From Yamagishiella unicocca (taxonomy: Eukaryota; Chlorophyta; Chlorophyceae; Chlamydomonadales; Volvocaceae), in NCBI GenBank assembly GCA_003116995.1, contig BDSL01000003.1:2356001-2420000 (forward strand): DNA of 64,000 bases. Direction: 5' to 3'. The notes under the pieces are model-generated. The model was not told the origin of the DNA and did no database searches. It saw only the letters and a list, made by a program, of their open reading frames with translations. The stretch's first letter is position 1, and every line of letters starts with the position of its first letter. This document shows, piece after piece, positions 12,152 to 26,135 of this stretch. A program made the position numbers and the translations under genes.

Positions 12152-14290
12152 TACCCACTCAAACAAAGACTACTCCATACTACGTCGACTCCTTTAAGTA
12201 ATAACTATCCTAAATGTATATGCAGCCAGCCCTTCCACTGACGCTTGCTACGCAGCCCCCGCAGCTGTGTGTGTACGACCAACCACACATAATGGCCCCA
12301 TCGATCGGCACCGGTGGCAAGGCACCGGTGGCAAAATCAAAACCGGTGGCAGCGGTTGCGGCATTCGTGCGATTGCGGATCCGGCGGCGATGCTGTACGA
12401 TTGGAACGACGTGGCAGGATTGTCGCTGCCCGGGATGGGTGTGGGCTTAGCGGCGGGCTGGAAGGCCGCGGCGGCGGGTGAGCCGGAGGGGTCCGTGCTT
12501 TTTGAGATGAGAGGCGGCTGGTCCCGATGCTTGCATCGTTGCGGCGCTTCACTGGTTCGTCTGTTGCTGGGCGGTTAGGTTGGTTGGTGGTCGGTTCCTG
12601 ATAGGGGAGCCTCTAGTGCAAAGTCCCCCTGGGGTACTGGCTGCTGCTCTGTGTGCCTACGGCCTGTCGATTTGGTGTTCTGGTGGTTTGCCTTTGTTCC
12701 GGCGCACGTCGGTCTTTGTCTCCTCCGTCTTTCACAGAGCCAGGCGATGTGCCCGATGGTTCTACCTCTTGGTCTGGAACCCACTGGAACCGTTACAACG
12801 AGAGTCGGTAAGGTTACAGGGACCCACTGGAAAGTTTGTTTCGCGCCCTTTTTCGTATTGTTTACGGCCACTTTGGGTGGGAGCTTGCTCCCAAAAAGAT
12901 GGATGAATCCGGCCTGGAGGGAGTGCGCTCCGCGGAAGCACTGGCCTGGAGCACTCTCCGCAGGAAGGAGATACCGGCACCGCACCGCACGCTGTACTTG
13001 TGAAAGGCCTAGTGAAAGGCGGTTGCAATCCAGGACGGGTTCCATGCACCGCATGCCAACATACAACACGACTTCTTGATTTGATTTAATGTGTGGTGTT
13101 GGATCATCGCTAATAACCATGCTGTAGGTGCTGGTCTGGATCCCTGGATCCATAACGAGGCGACGTTTGAGCAGAGGTACGCCTAGCCGTTTCAATAGAG
13201 CGCAAGCACAACTAAAAGTTCCATAGCTTTTAAATCCGCATTTGTCGCCCATACAGCCAGTTGGCGGAGAGCACACCGACAAATGAAATGTTCGGCTTGG
13301 GTTTTACTGACCATGTGATGTACATGTGAATAGCATGGTCATTCCTCAATGCTTTCATCGCAATTTACTACGCAAGGCGCAAGCAATGACAACTGGGACG
13401 TGGGATACCCTGGCCGCAATCGCGTGAGCCGCTTCTCGCAAAGTGTTGCCGTGAAGCTGGCGAATCATGGGGTCCATACAAACGTGTTGTGACGAGCAAT
13501 AGAGTACTTAGGATTATACAGAACTGGGAAACAACTGGGAAATACGTAGAAGAAACCCTAGATTCAATGGCAGAACAAGATGACGGCGTTTATCAACGCC
13601 CTTCTCTGGACGCATTGATCGCGGACCGGGAGGAGTAATGACGGCGTAAGGCCAGGTGACAAGCTTTCCCACGCGCGCAGGAATGGTGCGGTGCGCATCA
13701 CTGCGTACTTTGCGAGCAAGCGAGCCTGCGGGGGCGGCATTCATAGTTTACCCTGGATGGATGATTACTGAGATGGCCGCCCGCCTCGCTGCTAGACACG
13801 CACCCCCGCACGGCGACAGCAGCGTTTCACTGTATGTCCGGCCCCTCCTGTACACAGCGGTACCAGCCACGCACTCAGGCGAGCCTTGCTGCTGACGAGA
13901 AGGTCTACCCCAATACGTACCTACTTGCTTACATATCACCCCTTATACTCGTTCCGCTTCCAACGTGTGAAGCGGAACGAGTAACCGTACATCCCATGCA
14001 TACGTTCCCGTACGTGGTGGGGCCGTGGTTGTGTACGTGGTTGGAACCAGGTAGCAGTATCTCGGCTACTCATTATTGGGAGGCAGGGGATGCTTATACG
14101 TACTCCGAGGCTTGCCACACGTAGTACGGCTTGCCAAGCAATTATCTGTGGGACCTGCTGGCGCGGTGGGTGAGAGGCGCTATGGGAGCGACCACGCACA
14201 GCAGGCGGGGCGAAGGCCCACCATCGTGTTGGCCATTTTGTGCGTATGGCCACATCCGGTTGTGCATTGCGCACCTGCTCCCACACTTTC

Positions 14291-14481
14291 ATACCTTTCT
14301 CGGCCTTTTGGCTCAGATCATGTGTAGTATCTGTTCTTATAAGCTTAATCGCTTATATGGTCCTCATTGAGGACCTGCGATTAACTTCAATCTTTCGAGG
14401 GGGCGTGGTCAATGGGGGCGCTTGCGCTCCCGACCCGCCAGCATGGGTGCGGCCTTACACTACCGCTGCAGCCGTGCACCC
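14291..14481 (+). ncRNA. U2 snRNA gene, copy 6
   Basis: The U2 sequence is the majority type. Its unit carries the cctttttcgtattgttta variant near the start (12848-12867) and the gttgtgcattg variant upstream of U2. Both are shared with unit 11 rather than with its neighbours. Confidence 0.95.
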
Positions 14482-16620
14482 TACCCACTCAAACAAAGAC
14501 TACTCCATACTACGTCGACTCCTTTAAGTAATAACTATCCTAAATGTATATGCAGCCAGCCCTTCCACTGACGCTTGCTACGCAGCCCCCGCAGCTGTGT
14601 GTGTACGACCAACCACACATAATGGCCCCATCGATCGGCACCGGTGGCAAGGCACCGGTGGCAAAATCAAAACCGGTGGCAGCGGTTGCGGCATTCGTGC
14701 GATTGCGGATCCGGCGGCGATGCTGTACGATTGGAACGACGTGGCAGGATTGTCGCTGCCCGGGATGGGTGTGGGCTTAGCGGCGGGCTGGAAGGCCGCG
14801 GCGGCGGGTGAGCCGGAGGGGTCCGTGCTTTTTGAGATGAGAGGCGGCTGGTCCCGATGCTTGCATCGTTGCGGCGCTTCACTGGTTCGTCTGTTGCTGG
14901 GCGGTTAGGTTGGTTGGTGGTCGGTTCCTGATAGGGGAGCCTCTAGTGCAAAGTCCCCCTGGGGTACTGGCTGCTGCTCTGTGTGCCTACGGCCTGTCGA
15001 TTTGGTGTTCTGGTGGTTTGCCTTTGTTCCGGCGCACGTCGGTCTTTGTCTCCTCCGTCTTTCACAGAGCCAGGCGATGTGCCCGATGGTTCTACCTCTT
15101 GGTCTGGAACCCACTGGAACCGTTACAACGAGAGTCGGTAAGGTTACAGGGACCCACTGGAAAGTTTGTTTCGCGCCCTTTTCCGTTTTGTTAACGGTCA
15201 CTTTGGGTGGGAGCTTGCTCCCAAAAAGATGGATGAATCCGGCCTGGAGGGAGTGCGCTCCGCGGAAGCACTGGCCTGGAGCACTCTCCGCAGGAAGGAG
15301 ATACCGGCACCGCACCGCACGCTGTACTTGTGAAAGGCCTAGTGAAAGGCGGTTGCAATCCAGGACGGGTTCCATGCACCGCATGCCAACATACAACACG
15401 ACTTCTTGATTTGATTTAATGTGTGGTGTTGGATCATCGCTAATAACCATGCTGTAGGTGCTGGTCTGGATCCCTGGATCCATAACGAGGCGACGTTTGA
15501 GCAGAGGTACGCCTAGCCGTTTCAATAGAGCGCAAGCACAACTAAAAGTTCCATAGCTTTTAAATCCGCATTTGTCGCCCATACAGCCAGTTGGCGGAGA
15601 GCACACCGACAAATGAAATGTTCGGCTTGGGTTTTACTGACCATGTGATGTACATGTGAATAGCATGGTCATTCCTCAATGCTTTCATCGCAATTTACTA
15701 CGCAAGGCGCAAGCAATGACAACTGGGACGTGGGATACCCTGGCCGCAATCGCGTGAGCCGCTTCTCGCAAAGTGTTGCCGTGAAGCTGGCGAATCATGG
15801 GGTCCATACAAACGTGTTGTGACGAGCAATAGAGTACTTAGGATTATACAGAACTGGGAAACAACTGGGAAATACGTAGAAGAAACCCTAGATTCAATGG
15901 CAGAACAAGATGACGGCGTTTATCAACGCCCTTCTCTGGACGCATTGATCGCGGACCGGGAGGAGTAATGACGGCGTAAGGCCAGGTGACAAGCTTTCCC
16001 ACGCGCGCAGGAATGGTGCGGTGCGCATCACTGCGTACTTTGCGAGCAAGCGAGCCTGCGGGGGCGGCATTCATAGTTTACCCTGGATGGATGATTACTG
16101 AGATGGCCGCCCGCCTCGCTGCTAGACACGCACCCCCGCACGGCGACAGCAGCGTTTCACTGTATGTCCGGCCCCTCCTGTACACAGCGGTACCAGCCAC
16201 GCACTCAGGCGAGCCTTGCTGCTGACGAGAAGGTCTACCCCAATACGTACCTACTTGCTTACATATCACCCCTTATACTCGTTCCGCTTCCAACGTGTGA
16301 AGCGGAACGAGTAACCGTACATCCCATGCATACGTTCCCGTACGTGGTGGGGCCGTGGTTGTGTACGTGGTTGGAACCAGGTAGCAGTATCTCGGCTACT
16401 CATTATTGGGAGGCAGGGGATGCTTATACGTACTCCGAGGCTTGCCACACGTAGTACGGCTTGCCAAGCAATTATCTGTGGGACCTGCTGGCGCGGTGGG
16501 TGAGAGGCGCTATGGGAGCGACCACGCACAGCAGGCGGGGCGAAGGCCCACCATCGTGTTGGCCATTTTGTGCGTATGGCCACATCCGGTTCTGCATTGC
16601 GCACCTGCTCCCACACTTTC

Positions 16621-16811
16621 ATACCTTTCTCGGCCTTTTGGCTCAGATCATGTGTAGTATCTGTTCTTATAAGCTTAATCGCTTATATGGTCCTCATTGA
16701 GGACCTGCGATTAACTTCAATCTTTCGAGGGGGCGTGGTCAATGGGGGCGCTTGCGCTCCCGACCCGCCAGCATGGGTGCGGCCTTACACTACCGCTGCA
16801 GCCGTGCACCC
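16621..16811 (+). ncRNA. U2 snRNA gene, copy 7
   Basis: This is the majority U2 sequence, with the cacactttc upstream variant found in units 6 to 11. Confidence 0.95.
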
Positions 16812-18950
16812 TACCCACTCAAACAAAGACTACTCCATACTACGTCGACTCCTTTAAGTAATAACTATCCTAAATGTATATGCAGCCAGCCCTTCCACTG
16901 ACGCTTGCTACGCAGCCCCCGCAGCTGTGTGTGTACGACCAACCACACATAATGGCCCCATCGATCGGCACCGGTGGCAAGGCACCGGTGGCAAAATCAA
17001 AACCGGTGGCAGCGGTTGCGGCATTCGTGCGATTGCGGATCCGGCGGCGATGCTGTACGATTGGAACGACGTGGCAGGATTGTCGCTGCCCGGGATGGGT
17101 GTGGGCTTAGCGGCGGGCTGGAAGGCCGCGGCGGCGGGTGAGCCGGAGGGGTCCGTGCTTTTTGAGATGAGAGGCGGCTGGTCCCGATGCTTGCATCGTT
17201 GCGGCGCTTCACTGGTTCGTCTGTTGCTGGGCGGTTAGGTTGGTTGGTGGTCGGTTCCTGATAGGGGAGCCTCTAGTGCAAAGTCCCCCTGGGGTACTGG
17301 CTGCTGCTCTGTGTGCCTACGGCCTGTCGATTTGGTGTTCTGGTGGTTTGCCTTTGTTCCGGCGCACGTCGGTCTTTGTCTCCTCCGTCTTTCACAGAGC
17401 CAGGCGATGTGCCCGATGGTTCTACCTCTTGGTCTGGAACCCACTGGAACCGTTACAACGAGAGTCGGTAAGGTTACAGGGACCCACTGGAAAGTTTGTT
17501 TCGCGCCCTTTTCCGTTTTGTTAACGGTCACTTTGGGTGGGAGCTTGCTCCCAAAAAGATGGATGAATCCGGCCTGGAGGGAGTGCGCTCCGCGGAAGCA
17601 CTGGCCTGGAGCACTCTCCGCAGGAAGGAGATACCGGCACCGCACCGCACGCTGTACTTGTGAAAGGCCTAGTGAAAGGCGGTTGCAATCCAGGACGGGT
17701 TCCATGCACCGCATGCCAACATACAACACGACTTCTTGATTTGATTTAATGTGTGGTGTTGGATCATCGCTAATAACCATGCTGTAGGTGCTGGTCTGGA
17801 TCCCTGGATCCATAACGAGGCGACGTTTGAGCAGAGGTACGCCTAGCCGTTTCAATAGAGCGCAAGCACAACTAAAAGTTCCATAGCTTTTAAATCCGCA
17901 TTTGTCGCCCATACAGCCAGTTGGCGGAGAGCACACCGACAAATGAAATGTTCGGCTTGGGTTTTACTGACCATGTGATGTACATGTGAATAGCATGGTC
18001 ATTCCTCAATGCTTTCATCGCAATTTACTACGCAAGGCGCAAGCAATGACAACTGGGACGTGGGATACCCTGGCCGCAATCGCGTGAGCCGCTTCTCGCA
18101 AAGTGTTGCCGTGAAGCTGGCGAATCATGGGGTCCATACAAACGTGTTGTGACGAGCAATAGAGTACTTAGGATTATACAGAACTGGGAAACAACTGGGA
18201 AATACGTAGAAGAAACCCTAGATTCAATGGCAGAACAAGATGACGGCGTTTATCAACGCCCTTCTCTGGACGCATTGATCGCGGACCGGGAGGAGTAATG
18301 ACGGCGTAAGGCCAGGTGACAAGCTTTCCCACGCGCGCAGGAATGGTGCGGTGCGCATCACTGCGTACTTTGCGAGCAAGCGAGCCTGCGGGGGCGGCAT
18401 TCATAGTTTACCCTGGATGGATGATTACTGAGATGGCCGCCCGCCTCGCTGCTAGACACGCACCCCCGCACGGCGACAGCAGCGTTTCACTGTATGTCCG
18501 GCCCCTCCTGTACACAGCGGTACCAGCCACGCACTCAGGCGAGCCTTGCTGCTGACGAGAAGGTCTACCCCAATACGTACCTACTTGCTTACATATCACC
18601 CCTTATACTCGTTCCGCTTCCAACGTGTGAAGCGGAACGAGTAACCGTACATCCCATGCATACGTTCCCGTACGTGGTGGGGCCGTGGTTGTGTACGTGG
18701 TTGGAACCAGGTAGCAGTATCTCGGCTACTCATTATTGGGAGGCAGGGGATGCTTATACGTACTCCGAGGCTTGCCACACGTAGTACGGCTTGCCAAGCA
18801 ATTATCTGTGGGACCTGCTGGCGCGGTGGGTGAGAGGCGCTATGGGAGCGACCACGCACAGCAGGCGGGGCGAAGGCCCACCATCGTGTTGGCCATTTTG
18901 TGCGTATGGCCACATCCGGTTCTGCATTGCGCACCTGCTCCCACACTTTC

Positions 18951-19141
18951 ATACCTTTCTCGGCCTTTTGGCTCAGATCATGTGTAGTATCTGTTCTTAT
19001 AAGCTTAATCGCTTATATGGTCCTCATTGAGGACCTGCGATTAACTTCAATCTTTCGAGGGGGCGTGGTCAATGGGGGCGCTTGCGCTCCCGACCCGCCA
19101 GCATGGGTGCGGCCTTACACTACCGCTGCAGCCGTGCACCC
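18951..19141 (+). ncRNA. U2 snRNA gene, copy 8
   Basis: This is the majority U2 sequence with the cacactttc upstream variant. The unit appears identical to units 7 and 9 at every variable site I followed. Confidence 0.95.
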
Positions 19142-21280
19142 TACCCACTCAAACAAAGACTACTCCATACTACGTCGACTCCTTTAAGTAATAACTATCC
19201 TAAATGTATATGCAGCCAGCCCTTCCACTGACGCTTGCTACGCAGCCCCCGCAGCTGTGTGTGTACGACCAACCACACATAATGGCCCCATCGATCGGCA
19301 CCGGTGGCAAGGCACCGGTGGCAAAATCAAAACCGGTGGCAGCGGTTGCGGCATTCGTGCGATTGCGGATCCGGCGGCGATGCTGTACGATTGGAACGAC
19401 GTGGCAGGATTGTCGCTGCCCGGGATGGGTGTGGGCTTAGCGGCGGGCTGGAAGGCCGCGGCGGCGGGTGAGCCGGAGGGGTCCGTGCTTTTTGAGATGA
19501 GAGGCGGCTGGTCCCGATGCTTGCATCGTTGCGGCGCTTCACTGGTTCGTCTGTTGCTGGGCGGTTAGGTTGGTTGGTGGTCGGTTCCTGATAGGGGAGC
19601 CTCTAGTGCAAAGTCCCCCTGGGGTACTGGCTGCTGCTCTGTGTGCCTACGGCCTGTCGATTTGGTGTTCTGGTGGTTTGCCTTTGTTCCGGCGCACGTC
19701 GGTCTTTGTCTCCTCCGTCTTTCACAGAGCCAGGCGATGTGCCCGATGGTTCTACCTCTTGGTCTGGAACCCACTGGAACCGTTACAACGAGAGTCGGTA
19801 AGGTTACAGGGACCCACTGGAAAGTTTGTTTCGCGCCCTTTTCCGTTTTGTTAACGGTCACTTTGGGTGGGAGCTTGCTCCCAAAAAGATGGATGAATCC
19901 GGCCTGGAGGGAGTGCGCTCCGCGGAAGCACTGGCCTGGAGCACTCTCCGCAGGAAGGAGATACCGGCACCGCACCGCACGCTGTACTTGTGAAAGGCCT
20001 AGTGAAAGGCGGTTGCAATCCAGGACGGGTTCCATGCACCGCATGCCAACATACAACACGACTTCTTGATTTGATTTAATGTGTGGTGTTGGATCATCGC
20101 TAATAACCATGCTGTAGGTGCTGGTCTGGATCCCTGGATCCATAACGAGGCGACGTTTGAGCAGAGGTACGCCTAGCCGTTTCAATAGAGCGCAAGCACA
20201 ACTAAAAGTTCCATAGCTTTTAAATCCGCATTTGTCGCCCATACAGCCAGTTGGCGGAGAGCACACCGACAAATGAAATGTTCGGCTTGGGTTTTACTGA
20301 CCATGTGATGTACATGTGAATAGCATGGTCATTCCTCAATGCTTTCATCGCAATTTACTACGCAAGGCGCAAGCAATGACAACTGGGACGTGGGATACCC
20401 TGGCCGCAATCGCGTGAGCCGCTTCTCGCAAAGTGTTGCCGTGAAGCTGGCGAATCATGGGGTCCATACAAACGTGTTGTGACGAGCAATAGAGTACTTA
20501 GGATTATACAGAACTGGGAAACAACTGGGAAATACGTAGAAGAAACCCTAGATTCAATGGCAGAACAAGATGACGGCGTTTATCAACGCCCTTCTCTGGA
20601 CGCATTGATCGCGGACCGGGAGGAGTAATGACGGCGTAAGGCCAGGTGACAAGCTTTCCCACGCGCGCAGGAATGGTGCGGTGCGCATCACTGCGTACTT
20701 TGCGAGCAAGCGAGCCTGCGGGGGCGGCATTCATAGTTTACCCTGGATGGATGATTACTGAGATGGCCGCCCGCCTCGCTGCTAGACACGCACCCCCGCA
20801 CGGCGACAGCAGCGTTTCACTGTATGTCCGGCCCCTCCTGTACACAGCGGTACCAGCCACGCACTCAGGCGAGCCTTGCTGCTGACGAGAAGGTCTACCC
20901 CAATACGTACCTACTTGCTTACATATCACCCCTTATACTCGTTCCGCTTCCAACGTGTGAAGCGGAACGAGTAACCGTACATCCCATGCATACGTTCCCG
21001 TACGTGGTGGGGCCGTGGTTGTGTACGTGGTTGGAACCAGGTAGCAGTATCTCGGCTACTCATTATTGGGAGGCAGGGGATGCTTATACGTACTCCGAGG
21101 CTTGCCACACGTAGTACGGCTTGCCAAGCAATTATCTGTGGGACCTGCTGGCGCGGTGGGTGAGAGGCGCTATGGGAGCGACCACGCACAGCAGGCGGGG
21201 CGAAGGCCCACCATCGTGTTGGCCATTTTGTGCGTATGGCCACATCCGGTTCTGCATTGCGCACCTGCTCCCACACTTTC

Positions 21281-21471
21281 ATACCTTTCTCGGCCTTTTG
21301 GCTCAGATCATGTGTAGTATCTGTTCTTATAAGCTTAATCGCTTATATGGTCCTCATTGAGGACCTGCGATTAACTTCAATCTTTCGAGGGGGCGTGGTC
21401 AATGGGGGCGCTTGCGCTCCCGACCCGCCAGCATGGGTGCGGCCTTACACTACCGCTGCAGCCGTGCACCC
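21281..21471 (+). ncRNA. U2 snRNA gene, copy 9
   Basis: This is the majority U2 sequence with the cacactttc upstream variant. All core pairing elements are intact. Confidence 0.95.
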
Positions 21472-23612
21472 TACCCACTCAAACAAAGACTACTCCATAC
21501 TACGTCGACTCCTTTAAGTAATAACTATCCTAAATGTATATGCAGCCAGCCCTTCCACTGACGCTTGCTACGCAGCCCCCGCAGCTGTGTGTGTACGACC
21601 AACCACACATAATGGCCCCATCGATCGGCACCGGTGGCAAGGCACCGGTGGCAAAATCAAAACCGGTGGCAGCGGTTGCGGCATTCGTGCGATTGCGGAT
21701 CCGGCGGCGATGCTGTACGATTGGAACGACGTGGCAGGATTGTCGCTGCCCGGGATGGGTGTGGGCTTAGCGGCGGGCTGGAAGGCCGCGGCGGCGGGTG
21801 AGCCGGAGGGGTCCGTGCTTTTTGAGATGAGAGGCGGCTGGTCCCGATGCTTGCATCGTTGCGGCGCTTCACTGGTTCGTCTGTTGCTGGGCGGTTAGGT
21901 TGGTTGGTGGTCGGTTCCTGATAGGGGAGCCTCTAGTGCAAAGTCCCCCTGGGGTACTGGCTGCTGCTCTGTGTGCCTACGGCCTGTCGATTTGGTGTTC
22001 TGGTGGTTTGCCTTTGTTCCGGCGCACGTCGGTCTTTGTCTCCTCCGTCTTTCACAGAGCCAGGCGATGTGCCCGATGGTTCTACCTCTTGGTCTGGAAC
22101 CCACTGGAACCGTTACAACGAGAGTCGGTAAGGTTACAGGGACCCACTGGAAAGTTTGTTTCGCGCCCTTTTCCGTTTTGTTAACGGTCACTTTGGGTGG
22201 GAGCTTGCTCCCAAAAAGATGGATGAATCCGGCCTGGAGGGAGTGCGCTCCGCGGAAGCACTGGCCTGGAGCACTCTCCGCAGGAAGGAGATACCGGCAC
22301 CGCACCGCACGCTGTACTTGTGAAAGGCCTAGTGAAAGGCGGTTGCAATCCAGGACGGGTTCCATGCACCGCATGCCAACATACAACACGACTTCTTGAT
22401 TTGATTTAATGTGTGGTGTTGGATCATCGCTAATAACCATGCTGTAGGTGCTGGTCTGGATCCCTGGATCCATAACGAGGCGACGTTTGAGCAGAGGTAC
22501 GCCTAGCCGTTTCAATAGAGCGCAAGCACAACTAAAAGTTCCATAGCTTTTAAATCCGCATTTGTCGCCCATACAGCCAGTTGGCGGAGAGCACACCGAC
22601 AAATGAAATGTTCGGCTTGGGTTTTACTGACCATGTGATGTACATGTGAATAGCATGGTCATTCCTCAATGCTTTCATCGCAATTTACTACGCAAGGCGC
22701 AAGCAATGACAACTGGGACGTGGGATACCCTGGCCGCAATCGCGTGAGCCGCTTCTCGCAAAGTGTTGCCGTGAAGCTGGCGAATCATGGGGTCCATACA
22801 AACGTGTTGTGACGAGCAATAGAGTACTTAGGATTATACAGAACTGGGAAACAACTGGGAAATACGTAGAAGAAACCCTAGATTCAATGGCAGAACAAGA
22901 TGACGGCGTTTATCAACGCCCTTCTCTGGACGCATTGATCGCGGACCGGGAGGAGTAATGACGGCGTAAGGCCAGGTGACAAGCTTTCCCACGCGCGCAG
23001 GAATGGTGCGGTGCGCATCACTGCGTACTTTGCGAGCAAGCGAGCCTGCGGGGGCGGCATTCATAGTTTACCCTGGATGGATGATTACTGAGATGGCCGC
23101 CCGCCTCGCTGCTAGACACGCACCCCCGCACGGCGACAGCAGCGTTTCACTGTATGTCCGGCCCCTCCTGTACACAGCGGTACCAGCCACGCACTCAGGC
23201 GAGCCTTGCTGCTGACGAGAAGGTCTACCCCAATACGTACCTACTTGCTTACATATCACCCCTTATACTCGTTCCGCTTCCAACGTGTGAAGCGGAACGA
23301 GTAACCGTACATCCCATGCATACGTTCCCGTACGTGGTGGGGCCGTGGTTGTGTACGTGGTTGGAACCAGGTAGCAGTATCTCGGCTACTCATATTATTG
23401 GGAGGCAGGGGATGCTTATACGTACTCCGAGGCTTGCCACACGTAGTACGGCTTGCCAAGCAATTATCTGTGGGACCTGCTGGCGCGGTGGGTGAGAGGC
23501 GCTATGGGAGCGACCACGCACAGCAGGCGGGGCGAAGGCCCACCATCGTGTTGGCCATTTTGTGCGTATGGCCACATCCGGTTGTGCATTGCGCACCTGC
23601 TCCCACACTTTC

Positions 23613-23803
23613 ATACCTTTCTCGGCCTTTTGGCTCAGATCATGTGTAGTATCTGTTCTTATAAGCTTAATCGCTTATATGGTCCTCATTGAGGACCTGC
23701 GATTAACTTCAATCTTTCGAGGGGGCGTGGTCAATGGGGGCGCTTGCGCTCCCGACCCGCCAGCATGGGTGCGGCCTTACACTACCGCTGCAGCCGTGCA
23801 CCC
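23613..23803 (+). ncRNA. U2 snRNA gene, copy 10
   Basis: The U2 sequence is the majority type. The unit has a 2-bp insertion about 220 bp upstream of the RNA (catattattg at 23391-23400) and the gttgtgcattg variant. Confidence 0.95.
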
Positions 23804-25944
23804 TACCCACTCAAACAAAGACTACTCCATACTACGTCGACTCCTTTAAGTAATAACTATCCTAAATGTATATGCAGCCAGCCCTTCCACTGACGCTTGC
23901 TACGCAGCCCCCGCAGCTGTGTGTGTACGACCAACCACACATAATGGCCCCATCGATCGGCACCGGTGGCAAGGCACCGGTGGCAAAATCAAAACCGGTG
24001 GCAGCGGTTGCGGCATTCGTGCGATTGCGGATCCGGCGGCGATGCTGTACGATTGGAACGACGTGGCAGGATTGTCGCTGCCCGGGATGGGTGTGGGCTT
24101 AGCGGCGGGCTGGAAGGCCGCGGCGGCGGGTGAGCCGGAGGGGTCCGTGCTTTTTGAGATGAGAGGCGGCTGGTCCCGATGCTTGCATCGTTGCGGCGCT
24201 TCACTGGTTCGTCTGTTGCTGGGCGGTTAGGTTGGTTGGTGGTCGGTTCCTGATAGGGGAGCCTCTAGTGCAAAGTCCCCCTGGGGTACTGGCTGCTGCT
24301 CTGTGTGCCTACGGCCTGTCGATTTGGTGTTCTGGTGGTTTGCCTTTGTTCCGGCGCACGTCGGTCTTTGTCTCCTCCGTCTTTCACAGAGCCAGGCGAT
24401 GTGCCCGATGGTTCTACCTCTTGGTCTGGAACCCACTGGAACCGTTACAACGAGAGTCGGTAAGGTTACAGGGACCCACTGGAAAGTTTGTTTCGCGCCC
24501 TTTTTCGTATTGTTTACGGCCACTTTGGGTGGGAGCTTGCTCCCAAAAAGATGGATGAATCCGGCCTGGAGGGAGTGCGCTCCGCGGAAGCACTGGCCTG
24601 GAGCACTCTCCGCAGGAAGGAGATACCGGCACCGCACCGCACGCTGTACTTGTGAAAGGCCTAGTGAAAGGCGGTTGCAATCCAGGACGGGTTCCATGCA
24701 CCGCATGCCAACATACAACACGACTTCTTGATTTGATTTAATGTGTGGTGTTGGATCATCGCTAATAACCATGCTGTAGGTGCTGGTCTGGATCCCTGGA
24801 TCCATAACGAGGCGACGTTTGAGCAGAGGTACGCCTAGCCGTTTCAATAGAGCGCAAGCACAACTAAAAGTTCCATAGCTTTTAAATCCGCATTTGTCGC
24901 CCATACAGCCAGTTGGCGGAGAGCACACCGACAAATGAAATGTTCGGCTTGGGTTTTACTGACCATGTGATGTACATGTGAATAGCATGGTCATTCCTCA
25001 ATGCTTTCATCGCAATTTACTACGCAAGGCGCAAGCAATGACAACTGGGACGTGGGATACCCTGGCCGCAATCGCGTGAGCCGCTTCTCGCAAAGTGTTG
25101 CCGTGAAGCTGGCGAATCATGGGGTCCATACAAACGTGTTGTGACGAGCAATAGAGTACTTAGGATTATACAGAACTGGGAAACAACTGGGAAATACGTA
25201 GAAGAAACCCTAGATTCAATGGCAGAACAAGATGACGGCGTTTATCAACGCCCTTCTCTGGACGCATTGATCGCGGACCGGGAGGAGTAATGACGGCGTA
25301 AGGCCAGGTGACAAGCTTTCCCACGCGCGCAGGAATGGTGCGGTGCGCATCACTGCGTACTTTGCGAGCAAGCGAGCCTGCGGGGGCGGCATTCATAGTT
25401 TACCCTGGATGGATGATTACTGAGATGGCCGCCCGCCTCGCTGCTAGACACGCACCCCCGCACGGCGACAGCAGCGTTTCACTGTATGTCCGGCCCCTCC
25501 TGTACACAGCGGTACCAGCCACGCACTCAGGCGAGCCTTGCTGCTGACGAGAAGGTCTACCCCAATACGTACCTACTTGCTTACATATCACCCCTTATAC
25601 TCGTTCCGCTTCCAACGTGTGAAGCGGAACGAGTAACCGTACATCCCATGCATACGTTCCCGTACGTGGTGGGGCCGTGGTTGTGTACGTGGTTGGAACC
25701 AGGTAGCAGTATCTCGGCTACTCATATTATTGGGAGGCAGGGGATGCTTATACGTACTCCGAGGCTTGCCACACGTAGTACGGCTTGCCAAGCAATTATC
25801 TGTGGGACCTGCTGGCGCGGTGGGTGAGAGGCGCTATGGGAGCGACCACGCACAGCAGGCGGGGCGAAGGCCCACCATCGTGTTGGCCATTTTGTGCGTA
25901 TGGCCACATCCGGTTGTGCATTGCGCACCTGCTCCCACACTTTC

Positions 25945-26135
25945 ATACCTTTCTCGGCCTTTTGGCTCAGATCATGTGTAGTATCTGTTCTTATAAGCTT
26001 AATCGCTTATATGGTCCTCATTGAGGACCTGCGATTAACTTCAATCTTTCGAGGGGGCGTGGTCAATGGGGGCGCTTGCGCTCCCGACCCGCCAGCATGG
26101 GTGCGGCCTTACACTACCGCTGCAGCCGTGCACCC
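25945..26135 (+). ncRNA. U2 snRNA gene, copy 11
   Basis: The U2 sequence is the majority type. The unit combines the 2-bp upstream insertion seen in unit 10 with the variant start (cctttttcgtattg) seen in units 6 and 12. Confidence 0.95.
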